This document shows, in pieces, positions 8,185 through 19,201 of a stretch of DNA of 64,000 nucleotides. How positions within the stretch are numbered: the first letter of the stretch is position 1; each line of letters opens with the position of its first letter. Made by a program: the position numbers and the translations under genes. The notes under the pieces are model-generated. The model was not told the origin of the DNA. It searched no databases and saw nothing but the letters and a program-made list of their open reading frames with translations. Source of the DNA: UBA6912 sp963792895 (GTDB lineage: Bacteria; Actinomycetota; Acidimicrobiia; Spongiisociales; UBA5794); the NCBI GenBank assembly GCA_963792895.1, contig CAWBYA010000003.1, positions 620,001 to 684,000 of the forward strand, in the 5' to 3' direction.

Positions 8185-9461
8185 GCTGCAGTGGGTGCCC
8201 CGCCGACCCTGACGGGTGGTGCCGGTTCCGGTTCGGCGATCGCCAGCACCGCAGCGCCGATCCCCAATGGGACAAGGGCAAGGAGGAAAGCAGCGGTGCT
8301 GTAGCTGCCCAACCATCCCTGGGTGAGCGAGAGGGCCAGCGGGCCGGCGGCTGAGGCCCCCACGGCGACAAAGGTCGCGATCCCCTGGATGGCCCCGATG
8401 TTGGCGAGACCGAACCAGCGGGGAAGCACGGTTGCGGCGATTGGCCGCTGTCCACCCGCGGCAGCGCCCAGCGTGACCGAATACAAGACGACCTGCCAGC
8501 CCGGCTGGATGACGCCCACGAGCAGCAATGCCGCCACGAGCAGGGCCATCGACGCGGCCAGTAGGTAGCGGGCGGCAACCTTGTCTGCCAGGGCGCCCAT
8601 GACGAGCCCGGCCACGATTGCGCCGGCGATCTGTGGCAAGAACATGGCGGCCGCCTCGGTGGAAGAGAGGCCTTCGGCGCCGAGGATCGAGATCTGGTGG
8701 AAGTTCATGGCCGTGACCAACATGGCGGTCGTGGCGACGGCGGCGCTGAGCAGCCAGAACCGAACTTCACCGACGGCCTCTCGTCGGGAGTGTGATCGAG
8801 CGATCACCCGAACACCACTGTCCGGAGGTTCGGCCTCGCCGTCGGGGTATTGGCTCACGTCGGCCGGCCGGTCGATGATCCCGAAGTAGCCAATCGGAAT
8901 CACGATCAGCCAGACTGCCGCCGCGGCGAGGAGCCAAGCGGTTCGCCAGCTGTACGCTTCGATCGCAGCGTTGAGAAGGATCGGCGCCAGGCTCATCAGC
9001 GCGCTGACGGCGGTGAGCATCACGCCGAACACTGCGCCTCGCCTGCGCTGAAACCAGTGAGACACCGCCACCGTGCTCACCAGTGACAGCGAGCCCTGGC
9101 CAAGCCAGCGGATGAGGGTGAAGCCAACGGCAAGGGTGACGAACCCCTGTACGCCGCTCATCACAGTCAGCGCACCGCCGAAGGCGAGCCCGATCATCGT
9201 CATGGCTCGTCGCGACCCGATGCGGTCCGCTCCGCGGCCAACCCAGGGGAGGGCGAGGGCACCGGCCAGCGTCCCGATCAGGTACGCAGTGGAGACCGCG
9301 GAACGGGTGAGGCCGAGATCTTCGATCAGCGGGTCAATGAAGACAGAGACGCCAATGGTTTGGCCCGGAGCGGTCATCGCGGCTGCAATCGTCGCAAGGA
9401 TGGCGACCCGCCAGCCGACGAAACGACGTGTTCCGCGCCTGTGAACTCTCGAATCAGGCAT
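8181..9461 (-). CDS. Major facilitator superfamily transporter
   Basis: A 426-residue inner-membrane protein with 12 hydrophobic helices in two halves. The signature between TM2 and TM3 is GRGADRIGSRRAM, and the equivalent loop in the second half is GALADKVAARYLL. After TM1 it reads GVSVFIDPLIEDLGLTRSAVS, as in the monocarboxylate/oxalate-formate-like MFS group, so an organic anion is a reasonable but unproven substrate. Central charged loop at about residues 200-225. Start ATG 9461. A small coupled membrane protein follows. Confidence 0.85.
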   Translation of the reverse strand: MPDSRVHRRGTRRFVGWRVAILATIAAAMTAPGQTIGVSVFIDPLIEDLGLTRSAVSTAYLIGTLAGALALPWVGRGADRIGSRRAMTMIGLAFGGALTVMSGVQGFVTLAVGFTLIRWLGQGSLSLVSTVAVSHWFQRRRGAVFGVMLTAVSALMSLAPILLNAAIEAYSWRTAWLLAAAAVWLIVIPIGYFGIIDRPADVSQYPDGEAEPPDSGVRVIARSHSRREAVGEVRFWLLSAAVATTAMLVTAMNFHQISILGAEGLSSTEAAAMFLPQIAGAIVAGLVMGALADKVAARYLLAASMALLVAALLLVGVIQPGWQVVLYSVTLGAAAGGQRPIAATVLPRWFGLANIGAIQGIATFVAVGASAAGPLALSLTQGWLGSYSTAAFLLALVPLGIGAAVLAIAEPEPAPPVRVGGAPTAA

Positions 9462-9672
9462 CGTGACTCCTGTGGTGCGCCGGACCCGAAGCGCGAGGAC
9501 TGGCGAGTCTACGGCCGGCTGCAGCGCAAGCCGGGTGGCCGCGGCTCGGCCCGAGTCTGGAAGCTGTCCTGCTCGAGCTCCTCAAACTCGAGGGAACGTA
9601 TGGCGGAGCCCCTCCCCAGCTGAACCCCTCGGTCGTCTTGGTCGCGGGCGGCGATGGCCAGGCAGCACTTGG

Positions 9673-10221
9673 TCAGCGGAGCGAGCAGATGAGGTGGATG
9701 TCGTCGGGCTCCTTGGCGTAGAGCGTCGAGTGGACGGGGTCCGCCAGTTCACAGCCACGACTCAGATAGAACCCAACCGCCGATCCAGTCGGTACCGCCG
9801 AGACATACATCGATGTAGCATTTGCCTCGCCGGCGGCCGCGACTGCAGCCTCCCAGAGGGCCGAGGCCACTCCTCGGCCACGAAACGGGCGGCTCACGTA
9901 GAGAAACGCCAGCCAGGCGACGGAAGGCTCGAACGACGCATCGACCAGTGCCAGGCCGAGGAGCTCGTCGCCCGCGAAGGCGCCGAAGAACGCTGCTCCG
10001 CTTGCGATCAGTGGCTCACAGAAGGCGACCGTTGCAGCGACGCTGTACGGTCCCGTTCCGACGGGATCCCAGGTTGGGATGTCAGTCATCGAAACGGGCC
10101 GCTCGACGAGCTGCCCGTTGCGAACCGTGTACTCGACCTCGACATGCTCAGACCGGTCGATGCCGGCAATGAGTCCGGCATCGTCGAGGCCGAGGCTCCG
10201 CACCTCCGGTTGCCAGGTCAA
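9673..10221 (-). CDS. GNAT-family N-acetyltransferase
   Basis: A protein of about 182 residues with the acetyl-CoA-binding signature LYVSRPFRGRGVASALWE (motif A, R/Q-x-x-G-x-G/A). It ends in the beta-strand YLSRGCEL typical of small GNAT enzymes. TTG 10219-10221 is chosen because it is preceded at 8 bases by GAGGTG. The open frame extends further upstream, but that part is Arg/Pro-rich and unlike a GNAT. Substrate unknown. It lies 122 bp downstream of the PfkB-type kinase on the same strand and may be in the same transcript. Confidence 0.8.
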   Translation of the reverse strand: MTWQPEVRSLGLDDAGLIAGIDRSEHVEVEYTVRNGQLVERPVSMTDIPTWDPVGTGPYSVAATVAFCEPLIASGAAFFGAFAGDELLGLALVDASFEPSVAWLAFLYVSRPFRGRGVASALWEAAVAAAGEANATSMYVSAVPTGSAVGFYLSRGCELADPVHSTLYAKEPDDIHLICSLR

Positions 10222-10343
10222 GTGGGTGTCACCTCGTTGGTCATATTCTCTACGTGGAGCCTCTCGACTCGGAGCGCCACATGCCAACGCTACCCGCGCG
10301 CCCGAACCGGCCGCCGCCGTGCGCCGGACGGCATGCACGTGTC

Positions 10344-11237
10344 CTACAACCGCGCTTCGAGGAACTCGTTGAGCTGCTGTTCGGTGGGGCTGTGCAGGAC
10401 ACCGGGCGATGTCTGGCACACGATGGCCGCGACGGCGCTCGCTGTGGTGACAACCCGTTCGTCGGAGTGTTCTCGCAGAAGCCCGTAGATGACCCCGGCG
10501 CGGAAGCTATCGCCCGCCCCGGCGGTGTCGCGTGCCTCGACGGAGAACGGGGCGAACTGGCGCGGCGGACCGCCGGGCCTGCCGTAGAAGAACGGCCGGC
10601 TGCCCTGGGTGAGGATCACGAGACCGCGACACCGGCTGAGATAGCGACCGAGGATTTCACTCGGTCCGCCGGCATCGAAGGTCCGCTCGGCGAATTCCCC
10701 AGAGATGATCAGGGCCTCGGCGTGGCGGGCGATCTCTGAGTCCGGATCCGTATCCACCGTGACGTAGGGGACGCCCTCCTCACGGCACAATTGGGCCGCA
10801 GACTGCGACGCATCGCCGAAGAACGGGTCGAGGCAGACGATCCGGCTCGACCGGATGTCGCTTCGCGACGGTTCAGTCCACGACCGATCAGCCAGCATCC
10901 TCCTGTAGGTTCCGAAGACCGTTCGTTCCCGTTCGGTGGAGAAAACGATCTCGGTCACCGGTGGGTCGGCGTCCCGGGCCACGGCGCTGCAATCCACGCC
11001 TGCGGCCGAGAGCAATCCGACCACCCGCTGCGATGCCCGGTCGGGCCCGAGCCTGTTGCCACTCAGCTTGGTGGTCGTCCCCAGCCGGGCGAGCACGTAC
11101 GCGCTGCCGGCGGCCTCTCCGCCCAACGAAGGGTGGATGATGCCGAGCTCGGCGTAGCCTGCTTCCGGCGGGAACCCGCCGTCGAGTTCGATGAGCGTGC
11201 TGGGGGCGATCACCCCGTACGCGTACACGTCCTGCAC
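10344..11237 (-). CDS. PfkB-family carbohydrate/nucleoside kinase
   Basis: A ribokinase-fold kinase of 297 residues that phosphorylates a sugar or nucleoside with ATP. The PfkB signature 2 is present as ARDTAGAGDSFRAGVIYGLL, with the catalytic Asp in GAGDS. Signature 1 is seen as HPSLGGEAAGSAYVLARLG. The start is GTG 11237. Substrate is not predictable from sequence. A GNAT follows on the same strand. Confidence 0.85.
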   Translation of the reverse strand: MQDVYAYGVIAPSTLIELDGGFPPEAGYAELGIIHPSLGGEAAGSAYVLARLGTTTKLSGNRLGPDRASQRVVGLLSAAGVDCSAVARDADPPVTEIVFSTERERTVFGTYRRMLADRSWTEPSRSDIRSSRIVCLDPFFGDASQSAAQLCREEGVPYVTVDTDPDSEIARHAEALIISGEFAERTFDAGGPSEILGRYLSRCRGLVILTQGSRPFFYGRPGGPPRQFAPFSVEARDTAGAGDSFRAGVIYGLLREHSDERVVTTASAVAAIVCQTSPGVLHSPTEQQLNEFLEARL

Positions 11238-11262
11238 CTCGCCTACCTCACATCGGGGCGAC

Positions 11263-11556
11263 TCACGCTACAACGGTCTGTCTGGCGCGGCCCACGATGA
11301 CCGGCTGAACGGACCGGGCACGGGGTTCCGGCGCGCCTGCGTCGGCTACGCCGTCGTCCCGTCGCTCATGCTCCCCCCGGTCGGGTGAAGTGCCTTCCCC
11401 TGCGGGAGTACGTAGCGGGCAGATGGAGGAACCCGGAGCACGTTCGGATGGTCCAGAAGACCGGGCACGGAAGGAGCAGCACTCGGGTGGTGCGATCTGG
11501 GCGATGTCCTTCTTGTACTCCTCGACTGTCGCCACCATGCCGAGGCTCAGCACCAT
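11263..11556 (-). other. Region 11238-11610: possible short gene or remnant
   Basis: This 370-bp gap downstream of katG holds a hairpin (see 11555-11596) and a minus-strand frame whose first 27 residues look like protein (MVATVEEYKKDIAQIAPPE). That opening resembles small actinobacterial proteins of unknown role. After about 30 residues it becomes Arg/Pro-rich and loses coding character. Either the gene is truncated or frameshifted, or the frame is spurious. Confidence 0.25.
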
Positions 11557-11596
11557 GACCCCTCGGGAGCTTGCCCCGAGGAGCCATGGTGGTCAT
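11555..11596 (-). terminator. Hairpin downstream of katG
   Basis: An inner stem CCTCGGG (11561-11567) pairs with CCCGAGG (11575-11581) around a 7-base loop. An outer pair ATGACC/GGTCAT (11555-11560 and 11591-11596) extends it. It starts 15 bases after the katG stop. No T-run follows, so it would be a weak or atypical terminator. Confidence 0.5.
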
Positions 11597-11610
11597 ACCT
11601 GGGGTTCATC

Positions 11611-13840
<2,230 letters not shown>

Positions 13841-13895
13841 TTGTCACCTCGTTCGTTGATGTGGCGGTTCTCCAAAAAGGCGTTCGTTCTCGTCC

Positions 13896-14333
13896 TCAGG
13901 CGCTGGATGCCTCCCGACATGCGGGACAGCGGCCCCAGTACACCACCTCGGCTTCGTCGATCTCGTAGCCAGAGTGTTCGGCAGCGGTGAGGCACGGCGG
14001 CGTGCCCACGGCACAGTCGACGTCGACCATCGCACGGCACGTGCGGCAGATGAGATGGTGGTGGTTGTCTCCGACCCGATCCTCGTAGCGTGCCGGCGAG
14101 CCGGCGGGCTGGATACCTCGGATGAGGCCCTTGTCGGCCAAGAGTCTCAGGGCGTCGTACACCGCCTGGCGCGAGATGGCCCCGATCTCGGCTCTCACCA
14201 CATCCGCAACGTCGTCTGCCGTACCGTGCGATCGACGAGACACCGCCCTCATGACAGCAAGGCGCTGGGCCGTGACCTGCACGCCGTGCCGGCGCAGAAG
14301 ATCAGCTGGTCCGTTGGGGGGTTCTGAGGGCAC
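13896..14333 (-). CDS. furA: Fur-family peroxide/iron regulator FurA
   Basis: A DNA-binding repressor of about 145 residues. The winged helix is at about residues 10-80 (VTAQRLAVMRAVSRRSHGTADDV, in two parts here, then ISRQAVYDALRLLADKGLI), followed by the metal-binding dimerisation domain. Metal ligands are in GDNHHHLICRTCRAMVDVDC and the C-terminal GRCPACRE, so the structural-zinc CxxC pairs are complete. Start GTG 14333 is preferred over the in-frame TTG 14351 because GAGGA lies 7 bases upstream. In mycobacteria and streptomycetes the equivalent FurA represses its own operon with katG, and the order here is the same. Confidence 0.9.
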   Translation of the reverse strand: MPSEPPNGPADLLRRHGVQVTAQRLAVMRAVSRRSHGTADDVADVVRAEIGAISRQAVYDALRLLADKGLIRGIQPAGSPARYEDRVGDNHHHLICRTCRAMVDVDCAVGTPPCLTAAEHSGYEIDEAEVVYWGRCPACREASSA

Positions 14334-14339
14334 GATCGT

Positions 14340-14370
14340 ATCCTCAGCCAAATATCAGACTATGTCAAGA
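14340..14370 (-). promoter_or_regulatory. Candidate furA-katG promoter/operator
   Basis: On the minus strand TTGACA (14363-14368) is followed by an A/T-rich stretch TAGTCTGATATTTGGCT, unusual in this GC-rich DNA, and then by the furA start region. Actinobacterial FurA proteins bind such A/T-rich sites over their own promoter. No canonical -10 hexamer at 17 bp is clear. Confidence 0.45.
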
Positions 14371-14531
14371 ATTCATCCTCGCCAGCACTGCGAGCCGATA
14401 CGCCGGGGGGTGGTGCAGAGCATCGCCACCACACCGGCATCGGTGGAGATGTTGGCCAGGTGGATGTCGAGGCCCCTCGGATGTTGGTCCGACGGGCCCC
14501 GTCCCCACGGGCGCCGTTGCGTCTGGGACGC

Positions 14532-14843
14532 TCAGGCCGGTCGCGTGCGGTGGCGAGCAAGCCCTCTCTCGGCGCCAAAGACGATGCCCACTCCGGTGCT
14601 GATGACTGCGGCGAGCCAGCTGAGGATCCACGCGAGGTACGCAATGCCGGCGATGAGGCCGGTGCCGTCGTCACCACTTGCGGTTTGGCCGTCACCGAGC
14701 ACCGCGAGGGCGCCGAGACCGATGCCGAACACGACGGGTGCTGCAACGAGCCACGCATACCACCGGGTGGTGAGGTCGATCGTCCGGGGACGGAGCGATT
14801 GGAGGTGCGCCTCGTCGGCCGGACCTGACGGTTGGAGGGTCAA
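14532..14843 (-). CDS. Small two- or three-span membrane protein
   Basis: The TTG start (14841-14843) overlaps the stop of the upstream gene as TTGA, which implies translational coupling. About 103 residues: a short polar N-terminus (SGPADEAHLQSLRPRTIDL), then TRWYAWLVAAPVVFGIGLGA, a Gly/Asp loop, and a second hydrophobic block IAYLAWILSWLAAVISTGVG, ending basic. No family recognised. It follows the AlkZ-like gene in one transcript. The 180 bp between its end and furA show no gene beyond the furA promoter. Confidence 0.55.
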   Translation of the reverse strand: MTLQPSGPADEAHLQSLRPRTIDLTTRWYAWLVAAPVVFGIGLGALAVLGDGQTASGDDGTGLIAGIAYLAWILSWLAAVISTGVGIVFGAERGLARHRTRPA

Positions 14844-15863
14844 TCGTCCCAGTTGACGACGATCTCGCCGTGGAGCCCGGGCAGAGGCAGAGACGCCGCT
14901 TCCTCGGCGATGGCATCTCGCGCAGTGCGACTCAGACGGTGCCACGTCTGGACCGTGACCGTGCCCTTCGAACGTCGCCACGTTCCCACGATGTCACCCT
15001 GGACGAGAATGGCGCCGGGCCAGACGCGCGACGTCCACAGCATGTTGCGGTGGTTCGCGTCCGGGACCAGAAGGCTGCGCTCTCCACCCTGGAGGAGGAA
15101 GTACGCGTCGCCGCTTGGCAGGAGCCTCGCCGGAGCTGCGGGTCTCGCGGCGTCGCGGATCGCCTTCTCGTCTCGGGTGAGGATCCACGCCTCGCCGATC
15201 GGGGTTAGGACCGGGGTCAAGGATCTGCGGAGCGCTCCGAACGCGCCGATGCCGGACCGTCGCGTGATTCCCGCCCACCCGGCGAACGACTCTGGAGTGG
15301 AGGGGCCAAAGATGTGAAGGTAGCGGCGTGCGAGCTCGAGGCGAGCGGCAGCCGGATCGACCTCGGGTGGCGGCAGTGTTCGCACGGTCGGTTGCCGGGC
15401 ACCGTCCCATCGGATCACGAGGGTCCCTGTCGTCGCGGCGTACCTGAGTCGGTTGGGGTGTTCCCCGAGCGCCCGCCCAGCCTGACCATATGGCATGCTC
15501 CGCCCGTCGAGGAGCGCGTGCAGCCGAGCGGCGAGCTCTTCTGATCTCCGCCGTGCAGCCTCGTCGTGGGGCATTCTCCCGAGGGAGAAGACGGCCAGGT
15601 CGCGCACCGCCACCACGTAGGTGCTGAAACGCGGGCCCCAGAGCTGGACGAGCGACGAGTCTTCCCAGGACGATGCCTGCGTGCGATCGACACGAGCATG
15701 GATCGACAGGAGCGCAGCTCGTGGCACGCTGTCCTGCAATCCCGCCCACGCCGCACGTCGGAGTGATCGCCGTCCCCTTGGGAAGCCGAACGTCGAGTTC
15801 ACCGACGCGTCTGCGAAAGGCGAGGATCTGCGGACGGCTGAGGTGGAGACGCCGTGTTGTCAT
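14840..15863 (-). CDS. AlkZ-like winged-helix DNA-binding protein (HTH_42 family, frameshifted)
   Basis: Members of this family (PF06224) include the DNA glycosylase AlkZ, which unhooks interstrand crosslinks with a QxQ motif near the N-terminus. Here the corresponding segment reads AGLQDSVPRAALLSIHARV, so the second catalytic Gln is replaced by Ser. The body has LWGPRFSTYVVAVRDLAVF, FAGWAGITRRSGIG and a C-terminal WHRLSRTARDAIAEEA, all typical. The N-terminal 28 residues from ATG 15863 (TTRRLHLSRPQILAFRRR) lie in another frame; a one-base indel near 15780 joins them. Possible roles are DNA repair or regulation. The loss of QxQ argues against AlkZ-type catalysis. Confidence 0.7.
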
Positions 15864-16035
15864 CGAACGTGCCTACGTCTTCCGCTCGGGTCCGGCGCGG
15901 TACGGCCGCCCAGCGGACCTTGCGGCTCAGGCCCAGCCCGATGGCGAACTCGGCGAAGAAGGCGAAGCCCCGTTGCGGACCCGAGGCTGCCCGGCACCGG
16001 GGCATCGTGCGGCATGTTGGCAACCTCGCCGATGG

Positions 16036-16434
16036 TCAGAGGACATCGTCAACGGTTGCGGTGGCGATGATGCCCTCGACTGCACGAGCAAGGTCCGCAT
16101 CCATCGTCACCAACCCGTCGGCTTGGAGTTGAGTCAGCGCAACGTACTCGGCGTTGTAGGTCGAAGCCCAGCCCAACTGATCAGCCACCTCCCACGCCCG
16201 GCGGCGCAGCACCGCATCGCCAAGCAGCCGCCGGGGCATTCGCCCGATTCGGGCGAGATGCTCGCGTGCGACGTCGGCTGGGATTTCACCTCGATGAACC
16301 GCTTCGTGCAGCGCCGACAGCGTCTGCGACCGAAGCAGCGTCGGGGCAAGGACCTCGTGAGTGCTCGAGATGTCGAGCCCGTGAATCGCCAAATGCAGTG
16401 CAGCGCTCGTATCGACCACGAGTTTCATCATCAC
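16036..16434 (-). CDS. PIN-domain (VapC-type) ribonuclease toxin
   Basis: About 130 residues with the PIN acidic residues in place: LVVDTSAALHLA (first Asp), a central Glu in LSALHEAVHRGE, WASTYNAEYVALTQLQADGL (Asn-Ala-Glu block), and VTMDADLAR (third Asp). VapC enzymes cleave tRNA or rRNA and are paired with an antitoxin. The triple ATG at the start overlaps a TGA of an upstream frame (AREARRSVATRDRRTRRT), as in a vapB-vapC pair, but that frame has no convincing antitoxin domain or start codon. The toxin call is firm; the partner is not identified. Confidence 0.8.
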   Translation of the reverse strand: MMMKLVVDTSAALHLAIHGLDISSTHEVLAPTLLRSQTLSALHEAVHRGEIPADVAREHLARIGRMPRRLLGDAVLRRRAWEVADQLGWASTYNAEYVALTQLQADGLVTMDADLARAVEGIIATATVDDVL

Positions 16435-16794
16435 GTCCTTCTCGTTCGGCGGTCTCGGGTCGCAACACTACGCCGGGCTTCCCGAGCCGTGAGCCGAGGT
16501 GCGACACCGGCATGGCGAGGGTCGGGGACGTCGTGGTTGACCAGTGGTCCGGCGCGCGGTCGGTGGATCAGATGTTTGGCGATTGGGGCTCCCCGGCAGC
16601 CGTCGGGAAGCCGGATCGCAGCCTCAACCCCCGCTCCTCGCAGGAGAGCGAGGTCCGAGCGTGGTCGCGGCGTCGGCTACACCTCGTCACCGTACGCCTA
16701 CCTCTTTGAACGCATCGCCTGACCGTCCAGACGCAGAGTGCTCGGTATGCTCAACCGCACGCCTGGTGGGCGACGACCCTCGAAGGCGATTCCA
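16435..16794. other. Intergenic stretch without a convincing gene
   Basis: The 360 bp between the PIN toxin and the diaminopropionate lyase gene hold short minus-strand frames that run into the toxin start. The best reads LIHRPRAGPLVNHDVPDPRH and ends in TGA over the toxin ATG. It could be the tail of a degenerate antitoxin. Nothing else is recognisable on either strand. Confidence 0.3.
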
Positions 16795-18084
16795 TCAGCC
16801 CATCCCAACGCCGGCGAGACCGACCTTGCCGACGCCCTGGTCGACCCACTGGTGATCCGCAGGCACCGAGTTGGCGCCCTCCCAGACGACCCGGCGGAAG
16901 TAATCCGGATCGGTGTTGCCCTCCGAGTTGAGGAGCAGCACCTGCGAGTTCCGGTCGAGCCCCAGCTGGGCTTTCAGGTCGGCGTAGTCGGGGTCCTCGG
17001 CGATGTACATGAGTGCGCCGAGGGTGACGGCACCCGACTCGCCGGACACAACGAACGGATCTCCAGCGAGGGGCACGGCGTACACCCGCATCCCTTTGGC
17101 CGCCACGTAGTCCGGGCAAGCAAGAAACGCATCGACACAGTCCCACAGCACCTTCCATGCGATCGGGCTGGGCTCTCCGCATGCGAGCCCCGCCATGATC
17201 GTGTCGAGATCGCCCGTCACGTCGTGTGGCTCGCCGTCGCCGATGCGAACGGATTCGAGCAGGCATTGCGCCTCGGCGGGCTCCACCACTACTTGTGTTG
17301 GCCGTTCGCCACCGAAGCGACGCGAGTAGAAGCCGGTCGTTGCGGCGGCGAGCGCTCCAACGCCCGCCTGCACGAATACGTGCGTCGGCTTTGTGATCCC
17401 CTGGCCGGTGAGCTGCTCCTGCACCTCCGAGAGCATCGTCGTATAGCCCTGCATGACCCACCGCGGCACCTCCTCGTATCCCTCCCAAGAGGTGTCGGAG
17501 ATCACCTGCCAACCGTTGGCGGCGGCGTCGGCGCTGGCCCGGCGCACCGCGTCGTCGTAGGTGCCGTCCACGATGTGAACCTCGGCCCCGTACCCGGCGA
17601 TCGCGTTGATCCTGGCCTGAGATGTGCCTTTGTGGACGTACACCACGGCCCGGCACCTCAGCTTGTCGGCCGCCCACGCAACCCCTCGACCGTGGTTGCC
17701 GTCTGTGGCCGTGGCAAAAGTGATCTCCCCGAGCTTGGCCCGGGTTGTGTCCGACACCAGCTCGTCGAAGCTGAGTCCTTCGCCCTCGGTGCCGAGCTTC
17801 TGTTGGATGAACCGGTAGATCGCAAAGGAGCCACCGAGCACCTTGAAGGAGTTCAGGCTCAACCGCACGGACTCATCCTTCACCCAGATGCCACCGACGC
17901 CGATCATGTCGGCGAGCCGCGTCAGGCTGCGTAGCGGGGTCGGGCGGAACCCGGGAATCTGGCGGTGGAACGCCCGAGTCTCGGCGAAGACGCCATCGGG
18001 GAAGGCGGAGGCAGCGGCGTCGCTCGATGCAATGGTGGCGGCGCGGGGATTGGGAGCCCATTCTATGGGCGGCTGGGTGCTCAT
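16795..18084 (-). CDS. dpaL: 2,3-diaminopropionate ammonia-lyase
   Basis: A fold-type II PLP enzyme that converts 2,3-diaminopropionate to pyruvate and two ammonia. The PLP lysine is Lys81 in RLSLNSFKVLGGSFA, the catalytic aspartate is Asp128 in ATATDGNHG, and the glycine-rich phosphate loop is VQAGVGALAAA. The 429 residues are close to the E. coli YgeX length. GLACGEPSPIAWKVL and LLLNSEGNTDPDYFRRVVW are highly typical. It begins 21 bp after the N-carbamoyl amidohydrolase gene on the same strand, so the two are probably one operon. The pairing suggests that the diamine is released from a carbamoylated precursor. Confidence 0.93.
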   Translation of the reverse strand: MSTQPPIEWAPNPRAATIASSDAAASAFPDGVFAETRAFHRQIPGFRPTPLRSLTRLADMIGVGGIWVKDESVRLSLNSFKVLGGSFAIYRFIQQKLGTEGEGLSFDELVSDTTRAKLGEITFATATDGNHGRGVAWAADKLRCRAVVYVHKGTSQARINAIAGYGAEVHIVDGTYDDAVRRASADAAANGWQVISDTSWEGYEEVPRWVMQGYTTMLSEVQEQLTGQGITKPTHVFVQAGVGALAAATTGFYSRRFGGERPTQVVVEPAEAQCLLESVRIGDGEPHDVTGDLDTIMAGLACGEPSPIAWKVLWDCVDAFLACPDYVAAKGMRVYAVPLAGDPFVVSGESGAVTLGALMYIAEDPDYADLKAQLGLDRNSQVLLLNSEGNTDPDYFRRVVWEGANSVPADHQWVDQGVGKVGLAGVGMG

Positions 18085-18105
18085 CGAGAGACTGTATCGC
18101 TCAAG

Positions 18106-19053
18106 TCAGATGGGTGAGTCCGGATAGTGGAGTCGCTCGTGCTCGGCTTCCACTCCTGCTTCGGCGATGCGCTTGTACGCCGCCGGAACCCGATAGCGCT
18201 CGAAGTCGAAGAGCGTTCCCTTGTAGAACCTCGTCTGGTTGAGATCGATGCGGGCCACCACCACCTCGTCCCCCGTGGTCACGGCTTGACGGATGATCTG
18301 ACCCGAGGGGGCGATGATTGCCGACTGGGCCAGCGACTCGACGCCCTCTTCGATCCCACCCTTGGCGACTCCGATCACGTATGTGCCGTTCTGGTACGCC
18401 CCCGCCTGCATCACGAGGTGGTTGTGGAACGACTGCAGGGGAGTCTGGGTGGGATCCGGGGCATAGTGCAGGGGCGTGTTGTACCCGATGACGACCAGTT
18501 CCACGCCGGACAAGCCCATCACGCGGTAGGTTTCGGGCCATCGCCGATCGTTGCAGATCGCCATGCCGACCACAGCATCGAAGGCCTTCCAAACGGGGAA
18601 ATCGTCCCCCGGCTCGAAGTACCTCCGTTCGGCGTGCTGGAAGGTGCGCCACGGCTCGAATTCGTGGTGGCCTGGGATGTGCACCTTGCGGTAGACACCA
18701 ACGGTCTGACCCGCCTGGTCGACCATGTGGTACACGTTGTAGCGGTGGCCGTCTGCGGTCTTGAGCGCATACCCGAGGGTGAAACCGACGCCGAGCCGGA
18801 CGGCCTCGTCCCACAGCGGCTGAGTGTGGACATTGGGCATCTCAGTCTCGTAGAACTCGTCGGCCTCTTCGATGGGCACCACCCAACGCGGGAAGAACGT
18901 GGTGAGCGCCAGCTCTGGGAAGGCCACCAATTCTGCGTTCTGGTCGGCCGCATCGCGCAGCAGGTAGATGAGGCGCTCGACCACCTCGTCGCGAGAGTGG
19001 GCCCGCTGCACCGGCCCCATCTGGGCGGCAGCCACGGTGAGATTGCGGGTCAC
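18106..19053 (-). CDS. N-carbamoyl-D-amino-acid hydrolase-like amidase (nitrilase superfamily)
   Basis: A cytosolic C-N hydrolase that removes the carbamoyl group from N-carbamoyl amino acids, giving CO2, ammonia and the free amino acid. The triad is complete: Glu47 in AFPELALTTFFPRW, Lys123 in VYRKVHIPGHHEFEP, and Cys167 in GMAICNDRRWPETYRVMG. These blocks closely follow the Agrobacterium D-carbamoylase, including FYETEMP and KRYFEPGD-like segments, and the 315 residues equal that family. It heads a two-gene operon with diaminopropionate ammonia-lyase and is divergent from a second carbamoyl hydrolase. Confidence 0.88.
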   Translation of the reverse strand: MTRNLTVAAAQMGPVQRAHSRDEVVERLIYLLRDAADQNAELVAFPELALTTFFPRWVVPIEEADEFYETEMPNVHTQPLWDEAVRLGVGFTLGYALKTADGHRYNVYHMVDQAGQTVGVYRKVHIPGHHEFEPWRTFQHAERRYFEPGDDFPVWKAFDAVVGMAICNDRRWPETYRVMGLSGVELVVIGYNTPLHYAPDPTQTPLQSFHNHLVMQAGAYQNGTYVIGVAKGGIEEGVESLAQSAIIAPSGQIIRQAVTTGDEVVVARIDLNQTRFYKGTLFDFERYRVPAAYKRIAEAGVEAEHERLHYPDSPI

Positions 19054-19201
19054 TCGAGTCCTCTGGTCAGGGCGGCGCAGCGTAGTCTCGCACGGGTTTC
19101 CCGGCGCTCATCTCCGGCCGAAGAGCGCACGTCGGCGGCGGTTTACTTACCCAAACCCTGTCCGTATCATCGGCGCTCGCATCCCCAGGAGACCCGTCAA
19201 C
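19054..19201. promoter_or_regulatory. Divergent promoter region between two carbamoyl hydrolases
   Basis: This 148-bp intergenic region must hold promoters for both directions. On the plus strand AGGAGA (19187-19192) lies 9 bases before ATG 19202. No clear inverted repeat for a shared regulator was found. Confidence 0.4.

Noticed and set aside
16738..17934. 398-codon plus-strand frame over dpaL
   Set aside because: Antisense shadow of a clearly coding PLP enzyme.
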